64,000 bases of DNA, from positions 62,001-126,000 of the forward strand of contig JBIQKZ010000007.1 in the NCBI GenBank assembly GCA_044464765.1. Reading direction: 5' to 3'. Both the position numbers and the translations under genes were made by a program. The notes beneath the pieces were generated by a model. The model was given only the letters and a program-made list of their open reading frames with translations, was not told the origin of the DNA and made no database searches. Shown here one piece after another: positions 17,915-27,476 of the stretch (positions are counted from its first letter, which is position 1; every line of letters begins with the position of its first letter). Source of the stretch: JBIQKZ01 sp044464765 (lineage in GTDB: Bacteria; Pseudomonadota; Gammaproteobacteria; Burkholderiales; Burkholderiaceae_B).

Positions 17915-18679
17915 ATGAAGATGTCAACGCCCCCTGAAGACGATTTCGCATCCGCCTTGCCTCAAGCGGCGCTGGTTTCCAACCAGGCCGCGCGATTCGG
18001 GTGGGTATTCTGGTTATGTGTGCTTGTCGCCTTGTTGGCAGGGGGCGCTGTCGGCTGGTTCGGCGCTCGCCAGGTCCACCACGATGACCTGGGGCGCCAA
18101 TACCAGTTGCTGGCGTCGAGTTACGAGCTGAATATGGCCCAGAACCAGCACGATCAGCAAGCGCTGCAAGCACGGCTGGATGCCACCGAAGGTCGGTTGC
18201 TTGTCGAGGAAAGCACCCGCAAGAGCCTGGAAGCGGCGTTATCGTCGACGCAGGCGGAACTGGGGCAGGTGCGGGACCAACTGGCTTTTTTTGATCGCCT
18301 GCTGCCGCCCGGCCCCAGCGGCGCGCTTAGCATTCGCGCCCTTGATATTGAGCAGCGTGGCCCCATATTGCATTACAAGGCCCTATTCATGAGGAATGCC
18401 CCGGGCGGCGAGAAGTTCACCGGGCGCATGGCGTTTACCGCGGGCGGCACCCTCGACGGGAAAGCAGTAAAATTGCCGCTTGACGTTCCAAAAGTGGCCG
18501 ATGCTCTAACCGCGGCGCCCGGCGACACTGCACTAAGCCTGGATTTCGAGCAGTTCCAGCGCGCCGAAGGCCTGCTTGCCTTGCCTTTGGGCTTTGTGCC
18601 TGAAACCGTTACCCTTCAGGTGCTGGACGGTGACACGGTTCGCGTCTCGCGGACGATCAATTTGCCCGCGGCGGAATAG
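17915..18679 (+). CDS. Membrane-anchored coiled-coil protein, DUF6776-type
   Basis: A 254-residue protein with one membrane segment (about residues 29-52, GWVFWLCVLVALLAGGAVGW). A coiled coil of ~80 residues rich in Gln, Glu and Leu follows (about 60-130), and then a beta-rich C-terminal domain of ~110 residues. This matches a conserved betaproteobacterial family often placed between argC and erpA. Topology suggests an inner-membrane anchor with a periplasmic body; the role is unknown. No catalytic motif is visible. Confidence 0.7.
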   Translation: MKMSTPPEDDFASALPQAALVSNQAARFGWVFWLCVLVALLAGGAVGWFGARQVHHDDLGRQYQLLASSYELNMAQNQHDQQALQARLDATEGRLLVEESTRKSLEAALSSTQAELGQVRDQLAFFDRLLPPGPSGALSIRALDIEQRGPILHYKALFMRNAPGGEKFTGRMAFTAGGTLDGKAVKLPLDVPKVADALTAAPGDTALSLDFEQFQRAEGLLALPLGFVPETVTLQVLDGDTVRVSRTINLPAAE

Positions 18680-18747
18680 ACCTTACAATACTACTGTCGT
18701 TCTTATTCGTTTTTATTGCGCAGCGCAAGCGCTGCCCGGAGCTTCAA

Positions 18748-19116
18748 ATGACTACCCTTGCCCAATCCGTCGATTTGCAAACGCCTCCTCCACCGCTGGT
18801 TTTTACCGATGCGGCGGCGTCCAAGGTTAAAGATCTTCTCACCGAAGAGGGCAACCCCGAACTCAAATTGCGTGTTTTCGTGCAAGGCGGTGGTTGTTCA
18901 GGCTTCCAGTATGGTTTTACTTTCGATGAAACCATCAACGACGACGACACCACCATCGATAAAGAAGGCGTCCAGTTGCTGATCGACCCCATGAGCTTCC
19001 AGTACTTGTTCGGCGCTGAAATCGATTACAAAGACGATATCGAAGGCTCGCAGTTCGTAATCCGCAACCCGAATGCCACTTCTACCTGCGGTTGCGGGTC
19101 GTCGTTTACCGCCTGA
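18748..19116 (+). CDS. erpA: Iron-sulfur cluster insertion protein ErpA
   Basis: A 122-residue A-type Fe-S carrier that delivers clusters to apo-enzymes, including those of isoprenoid synthesis. The three ligand cysteines are present: one in VFVQGGGCSGFQYGF and two in STCGCGSSF near the C-terminus. The length fits ErpA better than IscA. It follows the coiled-coil protein gene after 68 bases and its last 11 bases overlap the end of the convergent anmK. Confidence 0.93.
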   Translation: MTTLAQSVDLQTPPPPLVFTDAAASKVKDLLTEEGNPELKLRVFVQGGGCSGFQYGFTFDETINDDDTTIDKEGVQLLIDPMSFQYLFGAEIDYKDDIEGSQFVIRNPNATSTCGCGSSFTA

Positions 19117-20278
19117 TCCCGGCGGGATACCAGGCGCCCAGCAGGCGCGCGCCCCGCGCGCCCGTTACGCTGGGTAGCCCTGTGTGCTCCCCATCTAAAA
19201 AGGCTCGAGCCAGCCAGGCGAATGCCAGGGCTTCCACCTGCTGAACGGGAATCCCCAGCTCCGACGTTGGCCGCACGGGATACCCCAGGCGTGCTTGCAG
19301 CAATTGCATCAACCCGGTGTTATTCGCACCGCCCCCACACACTAATACTTCTGTGGTATTCGGCGCCCAGCGCCTGATCGCGCGTGCCACGGTGTCTGCC
19401 GTCAGCGCTTGCAAGGTGGCCTGGACATCGGCCGGGTGGAGCGCCTTGTCGGCCACCGCTTTCAGATGCTGCTCCAGCCAGTGGCGGTTAAACAAGTCGC
19501 GACCGGTGGATTTGGGAGGCGGCAGGGCAAACCAGGGCTCGCTTGCCAACTGCTCGAGCAGGTGCTGATTGACATTGCCCTGCGCGGCCCAGGCTCCGCC
19601 TTCATCGAATGGCTGACCGGTATGGTCCTGGCACCACATATCCATCAAGACATTGGCGGGCCCGGTATCAAAGCCCACGACGTCGCATCCCGGCTCAAGT
19701 ATCGACACATTGGCGATGCCGCCAAGGTTCAATACGACCCGTGAGTGGGCCGCCTGGAAGACCGCACGATGAAAGGCGGGAACCAGTGGGGCGCCTTGCC
19801 CCCCGGCTGCCACATCGCGCGAGCGAAAGTCGGCGACGACATCGATGCCGGTCAGTTCGGCCAAAAGCGCTGGCGAATTCAGTTGTATGGTATAGCCCGC
19901 GCCCGGCTCGTGGCGCACGGTTTGCCCATGAGCGCCCACAGCCCGAATGCGCGAGGCCGACAGCCCGGCCTGGTCCAGCAAGGCAAGGCAGGCTTTTGCA
20001 TACAGGGCGGCAAGTTCATTGCCCGCTTGCGCTGCACGGGCCAGCTCGTTGGGGCCCGGTGAATTCAATTGCAGGAACTCGGTTCGAAGGGCGTCGGGCA
20101 GCTGTGTGGAAACACTGGCAAGGATACGAGCTGGACGCGTTGCAGGGAAAGCGGCCAGGACGGCATCAATGCCGTCCATGCTGGTGCCGGACATCAGGCC
20201 GATATAAAGCGCCTGATCGGCCTGGCCGGAAGCGATGCTCAAGACTGGATTAGCGGATGGCCAGTGAGTTCTGGCCAT
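19106..20278 (-). CDS. anmK: Anhydro-N-acetylmuramic acid kinase
   Basis: A 390-residue sugar kinase of the ASKHA fold that phosphorylates and opens 1,6-anhydro-MurNAc from cell-wall turnover to give MurNAc-6-P. Motifs are MSGTSMDGIDAVL near the start (phosphate binding), NLGGIANVSIL and GFDTGPANVLMDMW. I chose ATG 20278 (MARTHW); the open frame begins at 20293. The start lies inside the 3' end of the M23 peptidase gene, so the two are coupled and share a theme of peptidoglycan turnover. Confidence 0.93.
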   Translation of the reverse strand: MARTHWPSANPVLSIASGQADQALYIGLMSGTSMDGIDAVLAAFPATRPARILASVSTQLPDALRTEFLQLNSPGPNELARAAQAGNELAALYAKACLALLDQAGLSASRIRAVGAHGQTVRHEPGAGYTIQLNSPALLAELTGIDVVADFRSRDVAAGGQGAPLVPAFHRAVFQAAHSRVVLNLGGIANVSILEPGCDVVGFDTGPANVLMDMWCQDHTGQPFDEGGAWAAQGNVNQHLLEQLASEPWFALPPPKSTGRDLFNRHWLEQHLKAVADKALHPADVQATLQALTADTVARAIRRWAPNTTEVLVCGGGANNTGLMQLLQARLGYPVRPTSELGIPVQQVEALAFAWLARAFLDGEHTGLPSVTGARGARLLGAWYPAGIRR

Positions 20279-21632
20279 CTTGCAGGGCGGCAAGAAGCTG
20301 CATTTGCGGTTTGTAGGCGTCGGCTACGATCTGGAATGCCTTGCGCTCGTTGCCATCGAGTGCACGTGCGACCGGAAGGTCGACCGAGAGCGGATCGACG
20401 GGGCGATTCTTGACGCGGAATTCGTAATGCAGGTGAGGACCGGTCGCCCAGCCGGTGGAACCAACATAGCCGATCAATTGGCCTTGCGCGACAGCGGCGC
20501 CTTTCTTCAGGCCTTTGGCAAAGCGGCTTTGGTGGGCGTATAGGGTGCTGATGTTGTTGTGATGCTTAAGAATAATGACATTCCCGTAGCCTTTTTGCCA
20601 ACCAACGAACTGCACCGTACCGTTAGCCGTGGCGTGTATCGGCGTACCCCGCACGGCGGCATAGTCGACCCCGTGGTGCCCCATCCATTTGCCATGTACG
20701 GGGTGCTTGCGCATCCCGAAGGTGGAGCTGATGCGGCTGAACTTAAGCGCGGTGCGCAGGAACGCGCCTTCCAGGCTTTTGCCGCTGAAATCGTAATAGC
20801 TGCCCGCTTGCCCGTCGGGCGCAAACCAGACGGCTTCGTATGCCTTGTTCCCGTTATTGAACTCCAGCGCCAGCACACGGCCAGAACCGACGTCTTTGCC
20901 GTTGTGCGCGTGGGACTGATAAACGACGCGGAAGCGGTCGCCTTTTCGCAGGTCCTGCATGAAATCGATCTTGCTGCCCAGAATGTCGGCCATTTGCTGT
21001 GTAATGGCATCGGGGATGCCGGCAGCGTCGGTGGCGCCAAACAGCGAAGAGATGATCTCGCCTTGAGCAATACGGATCTGCGTGTCAGGCGCCTGGCTCT
21101 GCTCGTGGGCCGTGAACCCATTGTTGCCGTCGGGTTGCACTTCGAGCCATTTTGAGACGAACTGACCGCTTTCGGTCGTACCGGGGGTGTGATAATACCG
21201 AAGGGATACCAGGTCGCCGTTTTGGTCCATGGCGGCCTGTACTGTGCGACCGGGATACAGCTTGTAGATGGAGCGCGCCGATTTGTCGTGGGTCAGGAAG
21301 GCCTGTAGCCCGGGCGCTTGCACATTAAGACGCTGCAATATGGCCGCCAGGGTGTCGCCACGCCGAATCTGGGTTTCATCGATGAAGGGCGCGCTGAACG
21401 GGGCGTCCTGTAGTGGCTGGACATTGGGCAGCGGCAGGTCTTGGCTGGCCTGGTAAACCGGAGGAGGTTCTGAATTGATACTGGGCTTGACGACAGCGAT
21501 GGCGGCGGCGGTGGCGAAAAGGCCTAGAACCACAAGGGTCAGACCGCCTGTAAAATAATGGTGACGACTGCGTTGCCGGGTTGCGTGCCCGCCTGTCGCA
21601 GAGGGATTCGCCAGGTTCCCTTTAATGGACAT
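20250..21632 (-). CDS. M23 family peptidoglycan DD-metallopeptidase
   Basis: A 460-residue envelope protein with one N-terminal membrane anchor (about residues 27-50), a LysM/OapA-like region (RGDTLAAILQRLNVQAPGL) and a C-terminal M23 lysostaphin-like domain. Zinc ligands are seen in WMGHHGVDYA and in GPHLHYEFRVKNRP (HxH), so the enzyme should be active, not an EnvC/NlpD-type activator. It resembles MepM/YebA, which cuts cross-links to allow wall growth. Transcribed with anmK and divergently from tyrS. Confidence 0.92.
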   Translation of the reverse strand: MSIKGNLANPSATGGHATRQRSRHHYFTGGLTLVVLGLFATAAAIAVVKPSINSEPPPVYQASQDLPLPNVQPLQDAPFSAPFIDETQIRRGDTLAAILQRLNVQAPGLQAFLTHDKSARSIYKLYPGRTVQAAMDQNGDLVSLRYYHTPGTTESGQFVSKWLEVQPDGNNGFTAHEQSQAPDTQIRIAQGEIISSLFGATDAAGIPDAITQQMADILGSKIDFMQDLRKGDRFRVVYQSHAHNGKDVGSGRVLALEFNNGNKAYEAVWFAPDGQAGSYYDFSGKSLEGAFLRTALKFSRISSTFGMRKHPVHGKWMGHHGVDYAAVRGTPIHATANGTVQFVGWQKGYGNVIILKHHNNISTLYAHQSRFAKGLKKGAAVAQGQLIGYVGSTGWATGPHLHYEFRVKNRPVDPLSVDLPVARALDGNERKAFQIVADAYKPQMQLLAALQDGQNSLAIR

Positions 21633-21735
21633 AAAAATAAAGCCTGTGTGGTCGTTCTTTCGTTAACGCGTTATGCTAGCGCATTCATTTCATTTTTTCG
21701 AGTTTTTTTTCGTTTTTATCTAACAACGGTTTTAT

Positions 21736-22965
21736 ATGTCGTCACCCGAAGCCCCGATTTCCCCAGAAACTGAAGCTGATTTAGCGGTTGTGCGGCGAGG
21801 TTGCGACGAGCTGCTGGTCGAGTCCGAATTTGCGAAGAAGCTTGCGCGCAGCAGCGCGACAGGCGTGCCGCTGCGCATCAAACTCGGCCTGGATCCCACC
21901 GCGCCGGATATCCACCTGGGCCACACCGTCGTATTGAACAAGATGCGTCAGTTGCAAGACCTCGGGCATACGGTCATTTTCCTGATCGGCGACTTTACCT
22001 CGATGATCGGCGATCCCAGCGGTCGCAATGCGACGCGGCCTCCGCTTACTGCGGAACAGATCCAGGAAAACGCAAAAACCTACTACGCCCAGGCCAGTCT
22101 GGTGCTGGATCCAAGCCGTACCGAGATCCGCTATAACTCTGAATGGTGTGATCCCCTTGGCGCGCGAGGCATGATACAGCTGGCGTCTCGTTATACCGTG
22201 GCGCGCATGATGGAACGCGAAGACTTCACCCGGCGGTTCAAGGGCGGTATCCCGATTTCCGTGCACGAATTCCTGTACCCCCTTATGCAAGGCTACGATT
22301 CTGTGGCCTTGAAGGCCGATCTCGAGCTGGGCGGAACCGACCAAAAGTTCAATCTGCTGGTGGGCCGCGAGCTGCAAAAGGAATACGGGCAGGAACCCCA
22401 ATGCATCCTGACCATGCCGCTGCTGGAAGGCACCGACGGCGTCGACAAGATGTCCAAGTCCAAGGGTAACTATATCGGCATCTCCGAATCGCCCGATTCC
22501 ATGTTTGGCAAGTTGATGTCCATTTCCGATACCCTGATGTGGCGTTACTTCGAGCTGCTCTCGTTTCGGTCCCTGGATGAAATCGCGCTGTTGCAAAAGC
22601 AAGTGGCGGATGGGGCCAACCCGCGCGACACCAAGGTAATGCTGGCCCAGGAAATCGTCACCCGCTTTCATTCAACCCAGGCGGCGCACGAAGCCTTGCG
22701 TCGCTTCGAGGCGCGCTTTCGCGATGGCGCCATTCCCGACGAGATGCCTGAAGTACAAATCGGCCAAGCGCCCCTTGGCATTCTCAAGGTGCTGCGCGAA
22801 GCAGGCCTGGTGGCCTCGGGTTCCGAAGCCCAGCGCAACGTCGAGCAGGGGGGGGTTCGGGTCGATGGCGACCGCATCGAGGATAAAGGCCTGGAACTTG
22901 CTGCCGGCACCTATGTCGTGCAGGTGGGCAAGCGCAAGTTTGCGCGGGTTACCCTTGGCGGCTAA
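21736..22965 (+). CDS. tyrS: Tyrosyl-tRNA synthetase
   Basis: A 409-residue class I synthetase of the TyrRS long type. The HIGH motif is HLGH in LDPTAPDIHLGHTV, and the KMSKS loop is present as KMSKSKGNYIG. A C-terminal S4-like RNA-binding domain follows (LVASGSEAQRNVEQGGVRVD). Divergent from the M23 peptidase gene; the 103-base gap is A/T-rich and should hold both promoters. Confidence 0.96.
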   Translation: MSSPEAPISPETEADLAVVRRGCDELLVESEFAKKLARSSATGVPLRIKLGLDPTAPDIHLGHTVVLNKMRQLQDLGHTVIFLIGDFTSMIGDPSGRNATRPPLTAEQIQENAKTYYAQASLVLDPSRTEIRYNSEWCDPLGARGMIQLASRYTVARMMEREDFTRRFKGGIPISVHEFLYPLMQGYDSVALKADLELGGTDQKFNLLVGRELQKEYGQEPQCILTMPLLEGTDGVDKMSKSKGNYIGISESPDSMFGKLMSISDTLMWRYFELLSFRSLDEIALLQKQVADGANPRDTKVMLAQEIVTRFHSTQAAHEALRRFEARFRDGAIPDEMPEVQIGQAPLGILKVLREAGLVASGSEAQRNVEQGGVRVDGDRIEDKGLELAAGTYVVQVGKRKFARVTLGG

Positions 22966-23033
22966 GCCGGTTTCGTGCCGTTCAGGCCCCGGTTCAAGCG
23001 CTGTAATGTTTAGCGCCTCTAACAGGAGTTCCC

Positions 23034-23675
23034 ATGAAAGTCACTAGTACTTCGTTTGTTGACCAGCAATTCATTCCCGAACGGAATGCCTTTTGCAAGA
23101 AAGACGCGGCCACGCGCGTGGCGTTGGCGGGTAACGCCAATCCACACCTGGCCTGGTCGGAAACACCCAAAGGCGTGCAGTCCTATGCGGTGATCTGTCA
23201 CGACCCCGATGTGCCCAGCAAGCCCGACGACGTCAACCAGGAAGATCGCGAAGTGTCGGCCGACCTTCCTCGTGTCGATTTTTTCCATTGGGTGCTGGTG
23301 GATATCGACCCCGGTGTTTCCGAGATCGCCGAACGGGCCTATTCCGACGCCATCACGCCGCGCGGCAAAGGGGGGCCGTCTGCCGCACACGAAACGCGTC
23401 AGGGCGTCAATAGCTTTTCCGATTGGTTTGCCAACGACCGCGACATGAGCGGCGACTACTACGGCTACGATGGTCCATGCCCGCCCTGGAACGATGCCAT
23501 TGTGCACCGCTATATTTTCACCGTATATGCGCTTGATATTGCTCAAGTGCCGGTTGAAGGCGCGTTCACGGGCGCGGATGTCCTGAAAGCGATTCAGGGG
23601 CATGTGCTGGCTCAGGCATCCATTACCGGCTTGTATTCCCTGAATCCGCGCCTGCATCCCGGCGACGAGGGTTAG
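23034..23675 (+). CDS. YbhB/YbcL family Raf kinase inhibitor-like (PEBP) protein
   Basis: A 213-residue phosphatidylethanolamine-binding-protein fold. The ligand-site elements are seen in NANPHLAWSETPKGVQSYAV, CHDPDVP and the GYDGPCPPWND and HRYIFTVYALD region. It is longer than E. coli YbhB (158 residues) because of an insert around residues 65-85 and a longer C-terminus. AGGAG lies upstream of the ATG. No signal peptide is seen, so it should be cytoplasmic. Function in bacteria is poorly defined. Confidence 0.88.
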   Translation: MKVTSTSFVDQQFIPERNAFCKKDAATRVALAGNANPHLAWSETPKGVQSYAVICHDPDVPSKPDDVNQEDREVSADLPRVDFFHWVLVDIDPGVSEIAERAYSDAITPRGKGGPSAAHETRQGVNSFSDWFANDRDMSGDYYGYDGPCPPWNDAIVHRYIFTVYALDIAQVPVEGAFTGADVLKAIQGHVLAQASITGLYSLNPRLHPGDEG

Positions 23676-23824
23676 CCAGCGTTGTTCCGGCGGCAGGCCA
23701 GGGGCGCTTTCCGTGGCGCCTGCCGGTTCACCCTCTACAGCCTCACGAGGGGTGCGCGCGGCAGATGCGCTGTTCGCGGTAAAATGGCCGGATTGTTCAC
23801 GCCTTACCAAATTTAGGATGTCTC

Positions 23825-25069
23825 ATGTTTGACCGCTCCCGCACTCTTGACCAGGCCGATCCGGATGTCTGGGCTGCTATCCAGAAGGAAAATATCCGCC
23901 AGGAACAGCACATCGAATTAATCGCTTCCGAGAATTACGCCAGCCCCGCCGTCATGCAGGCCCAGGGCACGCAACTCACGAACAAGTATGCCGAAGGTTA
24001 TCCCGGCAAACGTTATTACGGCGGGTGCGAGTATGTCGATGTGGTCGAGCAATTGGCCATTGACCGTCTGAAGGAAATCTTCGGTGCGGAAGCCGCCAAC
24101 GTGCAGCCCAATTCCGGTTCGCAGGCAAACCAGGGCGTGTATATGGCGGTGCTCAAGCCAGGCGATACGGTGCTGGGCATGAGCCTGGCGGAAGGCGGCC
24201 ACCTCACACACGGTTCGCCTGTCAATGCATCGGGAAAGTTATACAACTTCGTGTCTTATGGCCTTGATGCCGACGAAGCGCTCGATTACGACCAACTTGA
24301 ACGCCTGACCAAACAACACAAGCCCAAGCTGGTCGTGGGCGGGGCATCCGCGTATTCGCTGCGTATCGATTTCGAGCGCATGGCAAAAATTGCGCACGAC
24401 AACGGCGCTCTTTTCATGGTGGACATTGCCCACTATGCGGGTCTGGTTGCCGGCGGCGCCTACCCCAATCCCTTCCCGCACGCCGACTTCGTCACTTCGA
24501 CCACGCACAAATCATTGCGCGGCCCGCGCGGCGGCGTGATCATGATGAAATCCGAGTTTGAAAAAATCGTCAATTCGGCAATTTTTCCCGGTATCCAGGG
24601 CGGCCCGCTCATGCACGTCATCGCCGCCAAGGCCGTGGCGTTCCGGGAAGCGCTGCAGCCCGAATTCAAAACGTATGCCGCCCAAGTCGTCAAGAATGCC
24701 GACGCCTTGGCGCGCACCTTGGTCGAACGTGGCTTGCGCATTGTGTCGGGTCGTACAGAAAGCCATGTCATGCTGGTGGATCTGCGCGCCAAAGGCATTA
24801 CCGGCAAAGTGGCAGAAGCGGCGTTGGGCGAAGCTCACATCACCGTCAATAAGAACGCCATCCCCAACGATCCTGAAAAACCTTTCGTCACCAGTGGCAT
24901 ACGCCTGGGCACACCGGCCATGACCACCCGTGGCTTTACCGAAGACGATTCCGTACTGACCGGCCATCTGATCGCCGACGTGCTCGACAACCCCACCAGC
25001 GAAACCGCGCTTGCCGATGTCCGCGCTCGCGTCAACGAACTGACCGCGCGCTTGCCGGTGTATCGCTGA
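23825..25069 (+). CDS. glyA: Serine hydroxymethyltransferase
   Basis: A 414-residue PLP enzyme that interconverts serine and glycine and supplies one-carbon units on tetrahydrofolate. The PLP lysine is in TSTTHKSLRGPRGG near residue 228. Other landmarks are SENYASPAVMQAQG, GYPGKRYYGGCEYVD and VDIAHYAGLVAGG. Full length. It heads the glyA-nrdR-ribD-ribE run, with 48 bases to nrdR. Confidence 0.97.
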   Translation: MFDRSRTLDQADPDVWAAIQKENIRQEQHIELIASENYASPAVMQAQGTQLTNKYAEGYPGKRYYGGCEYVDVVEQLAIDRLKEIFGAEAANVQPNSGSQANQGVYMAVLKPGDTVLGMSLAEGGHLTHGSPVNASGKLYNFVSYGLDADEALDYDQLERLTKQHKPKLVVGGASAYSLRIDFERMAKIAHDNGALFMVDIAHYAGLVAGGAYPNPFPHADFVTSTTHKSLRGPRGGVIMMKSEFEKIVNSAIFPGIQGGPLMHVIAAKAVAFREALQPEFKTYAAQVVKNADALARTLVERGLRIVSGRTESHVMLVDLRAKGITGKVAEAALGEAHITVNKNAIPNDPEKPFVTSGIRLGTPAMTTRGFTEDDSVLTGHLIADVLDNPTSETALADVRARVNELTARLPVYR

Positions 25070-25117
25070 TTCGCTTCAAACCCGCACCCCCCGGCCTGTC
25101 CGGGGTCTGGCCCCGTC

Positions 25118-25597
25118 ATGAAATGCCCATTTTGCAGCAGCTTCGATACGCAGGTCATTGATTCCCGGGTCTCCGAAGAAGGTGACACCATACGCCGTCG
25201 TCGGCGCTGCACGGTCTGTGACCGGCGCTTCACCACCTACGAACGGGTCGAGCTGGTCATGCCGGCGGTGGTAAAGCGCAATGGCACCCGGATGGAGTTC
25301 GACCAGGACAAACTGCGGGGCAGCCTCAAGCTGGCGTTGCGTAAACGGCCGGTCAATACTGAAGACGTCGATGCCGCCGTCGCCCGCATACAGGAAAACC
25401 TGTTGGCCAGCGGCTTAAGGGAAGTAAGCTCGGGGCGGGTGGGCGAGCTTGTCATGACCGAACTGCAGCGGCTGGACCAAGTGGCTTACGTGCGTTTCGC
25501 GTCCGTTTACAAAAGCTTCGAAGACATTGGCGAGTTCGTCAAGGCCATCGACGAAATCAAGCTGCCCGCTTCGGACTCGAAGGGCAAGTTGAAATGA
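25118..25597 (+). CDS. nrdR: Transcriptional repressor NrdR
   Basis: A 159-residue repressor of ribonucleotide reductase genes. It has an N-terminal zinc ribbon (CPFCSSFDTQV, then CTVCDRRFTTYE) and an ATP-cone that senses ATP/dATP (VVKRNGTRMEFDQDKLRGSL). The likely operators are the two boxes at 6122-6173 before nrdA, about 19 kb away. It follows glyA, a common order in Gram-negative bacteria, and precedes ribD. Confidence 0.97.
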   Translation: MKCPFCSSFDTQVIDSRVSEEGDTIRRRRRCTVCDRRFTTYERVELVMPAVVKRNGTRMEFDQDKLRGSLKLALRKRPVNTEDVDAAVARIQENLLASGLREVSSGRVGELVMTELQRLDQVAYVRFASVYKSFEDIGEFVKAIDEIKLPASDSKGKLK

Positions 25598-25664
25598 TGT
25601 GCCGGGCATCTGAAGTCGAGACCCAATCGGAAATGGCTGGCCGGGCCTTAGACGTTGAAACGCC

Positions 25665-26798
25665 ATGACCGTATTATCCACCGATGAAGCCTGGATGCGT
25701 CAGGCCATCCAGTTAAGCACGCAATCGCTTTATATCACCGCCCCCAATCCGCGCGTGGGCTGCCTGATCGTGCGGGATGGCCGCTTGCTGGCAAGCGGCG
25801 CCACACAGGCTGCGGGTGAACCTCATGCCGAGATCATGGCGTTGCGCGACGCACAGCGGCAAGGCGTGGATGTGGCCGGCGCCACCATTTATGTGTCGCT
25901 CGAACCCTGCAGCCATCATGGCCGTACGCCGCCTTGCGTTGAGGCCTTGATCCAGGCGCGGCCGGCGCGTGTGGTGATTGGCATGAAGGACCCCAATCCC
26001 AAGGTGGGCGGACAAGGCCTGGCCCGCCTCAGGGCGGCGGGCATTGCGGTGCATGCGGGTGTTTGCGCCGACCAGGCGCTGGAAGTCAATCCAGGTTTTG
26101 TCGCACGGATGACGCGCGGCACGCCCTGGACATGGTTGAAGACAGCGGCTTCGCTGGACGGAAAAGCCGCATTGCATAACGGTCGGTCGCAATGGATTAC
26201 GGGGCCGCAGGCGCGCACGGATGGCCACCATTGGCGCGCCCGCAGCTGTGTCGTCTTGACCGGCATTGGCACCATAGAGGCGGACGACCCCTTGTTGAAT
26301 GTGCGCGAGGTCCCAACACCGCGTCAACCGGTGCGCGCCATCGTCGACACGCAATTTCGCATCCGTGAAAGTGCGCGTATTTTCGATGGTTCGCCGGTCT
26401 GGATTTTTACCGGTCGGGCGGATTCAGCCAAGGCGGATCGCCTGGCCGAACGCAATGTGCGCGTGATCGAGCTGCCCATGCGTGATAAGCAGGTGGACCT
26501 TAGCCAGCTTATGTTGTGGCTCGGGCGAAATGAAATCAATGAAGTCCATGTCGAGGCCGGGCCCGTGCTAAGCGGGGCCTTGCTCCAGGCTGGCTGCGCC
26601 GACGAGCTGTTGCTTTATATGGCGCCCATGGTGTTGGGCGATGCGCGCGATATGTATCGCCTGCCCGAACTCACGTCTTTGGATCAGGCGTTGCGTTTCG
26701 AGTTCTTCGATACCGCGGCTCTTGGCCACGACGTGCGTTTGCGTGCGCGACTGCCGCAGCGGTGGCGGCAATTATCGCTGGCGGTGGTTTCCAGTTAA
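25665..26798 (+). CDS. ribD: Riboflavin biosynthesis deaminase/reductase RibD
   Basis: A 377-residue bifunctional enzyme. The N-terminal deaminase has zinc ligands in GEPHAEIMAL and PCSHHGRTPPC. The C-terminal NADPH-dependent reductase starts near residue 150 (TAASLDGKAALHNGRSQWITG) and shows EAGPVLSGALLQAG. Together they carry out the second and third steps of riboflavin synthesis. It is followed by ribE after 27 bases. Confidence 0.96.
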   Translation: MTVLSTDEAWMRQAIQLSTQSLYITAPNPRVGCLIVRDGRLLASGATQAAGEPHAEIMALRDAQRQGVDVAGATIYVSLEPCSHHGRTPPCVEALIQARPARVVIGMKDPNPKVGGQGLARLRAAGIAVHAGVCADQALEVNPGFVARMTRGTPWTWLKTAASLDGKAALHNGRSQWITGPQARTDGHHWRARSCVVLTGIGTIEADDPLLNVREVPTPRQPVRAIVDTQFRIRESARIFDGSPVWIFTGRADSAKADRLAERNVRVIELPMRDKQVDLSQLMLWLGRNEINEVHVEAGPVLSGALLQAGCADELLLYMAPMVLGDARDMYRLPELTSLDQALRFEFFDTAALGHDVRLRARLPQRWRQLSLAVVSS

Positions 26799-26825
26799 TT
26801 CAGTTTCCAGGAGCAGGAATTTCAT

Positions 26826-27464
26826 ATGTTTACGGGTATCGTTTCGGCCGTTGGACGGATCACCAAAGTAACCGCGCTTGAAGGCGGCAGTCAGGACGCA
26901 GGTGTGCGTCTGGCCATAGACGCGCCTGGGTTCTCGCTGGCCGACACCCGGCTGGGCGACTCCATCGCCATCCAGGGGGCCTGCATGACGGTGGTGGAGT
27001 TTTCCGGGACCACATTCAAGGTGGATGTGTCGCGTGAAAGCCTGAACAGGACGGCAGGTCTGGACGCACCCGGTGAGGTGAACCTGGAACATGCCTTGCG
27101 CCTGGGCGATTCGCTCGATGGCCACCTGGTGTCCGGCCATGTCGACGGTTTGGGCGAGGTCAGTCGTTTCGAGCCCGTAGGCGAGTCCTGGGATCTACGC
27201 ATTTTGGCGCCGGAAGAACTGGCCCGCTACCTGGCCTATAAGGGCTCGGTCACCGTCAATGGCGTCAGCCTGACCGTCAATCAGGTCGACGACCTGGACA
27301 GCGGATGCGAGATTCGCATCAACCTGATTCCGCACACCGTTCAGGTCACTACCTTGCGCCATTTAACCGTCGGCGCCAAGGTGAACCTGGAAGTCGATAC
27401 CATTGCCCGTTATGTCGAGCGCATGATTTCGCAGGGTATGCGACCCACCGGTGCGCACAATTAA
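26826..27464 (+). CDS. ribE: Riboflavin synthase, alpha chain
   Basis: A 212-residue protein of two lumazine-binding repeats that turns two 6,7-dimethyl-8-ribityllumazine molecules into riboflavin. The first repeat starts with the obligatory MFTGIVSAVGRI and the second with SGHVDGLGEVSRFE. AGGAG lies upstream of the ATG. It ends the glyA-nrdR-ribD-ribE group and converges on rpoN with only 12 bases between. No FMN riboswitch was seen in the group. Confidence 0.95.
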   Translation: MFTGIVSAVGRITKVTALEGGSQDAGVRLAIDAPGFSLADTRLGDSIAIQGACMTVVEFSGTTFKVDVSRESLNRTAGLDAPGEVNLEHALRLGDSLDGHLVSGHVDGLGEVSRFEPVGESWDLRILAPEELARYLAYKGSVTVNGVSLTVNQVDDLDSGCEIRINLIPHTVQVTTLRHLTVGAKVNLEVDTIARYVERMISQGMRPTGAHN

Positions 27465-27476
27465 CCAAGCAGGACA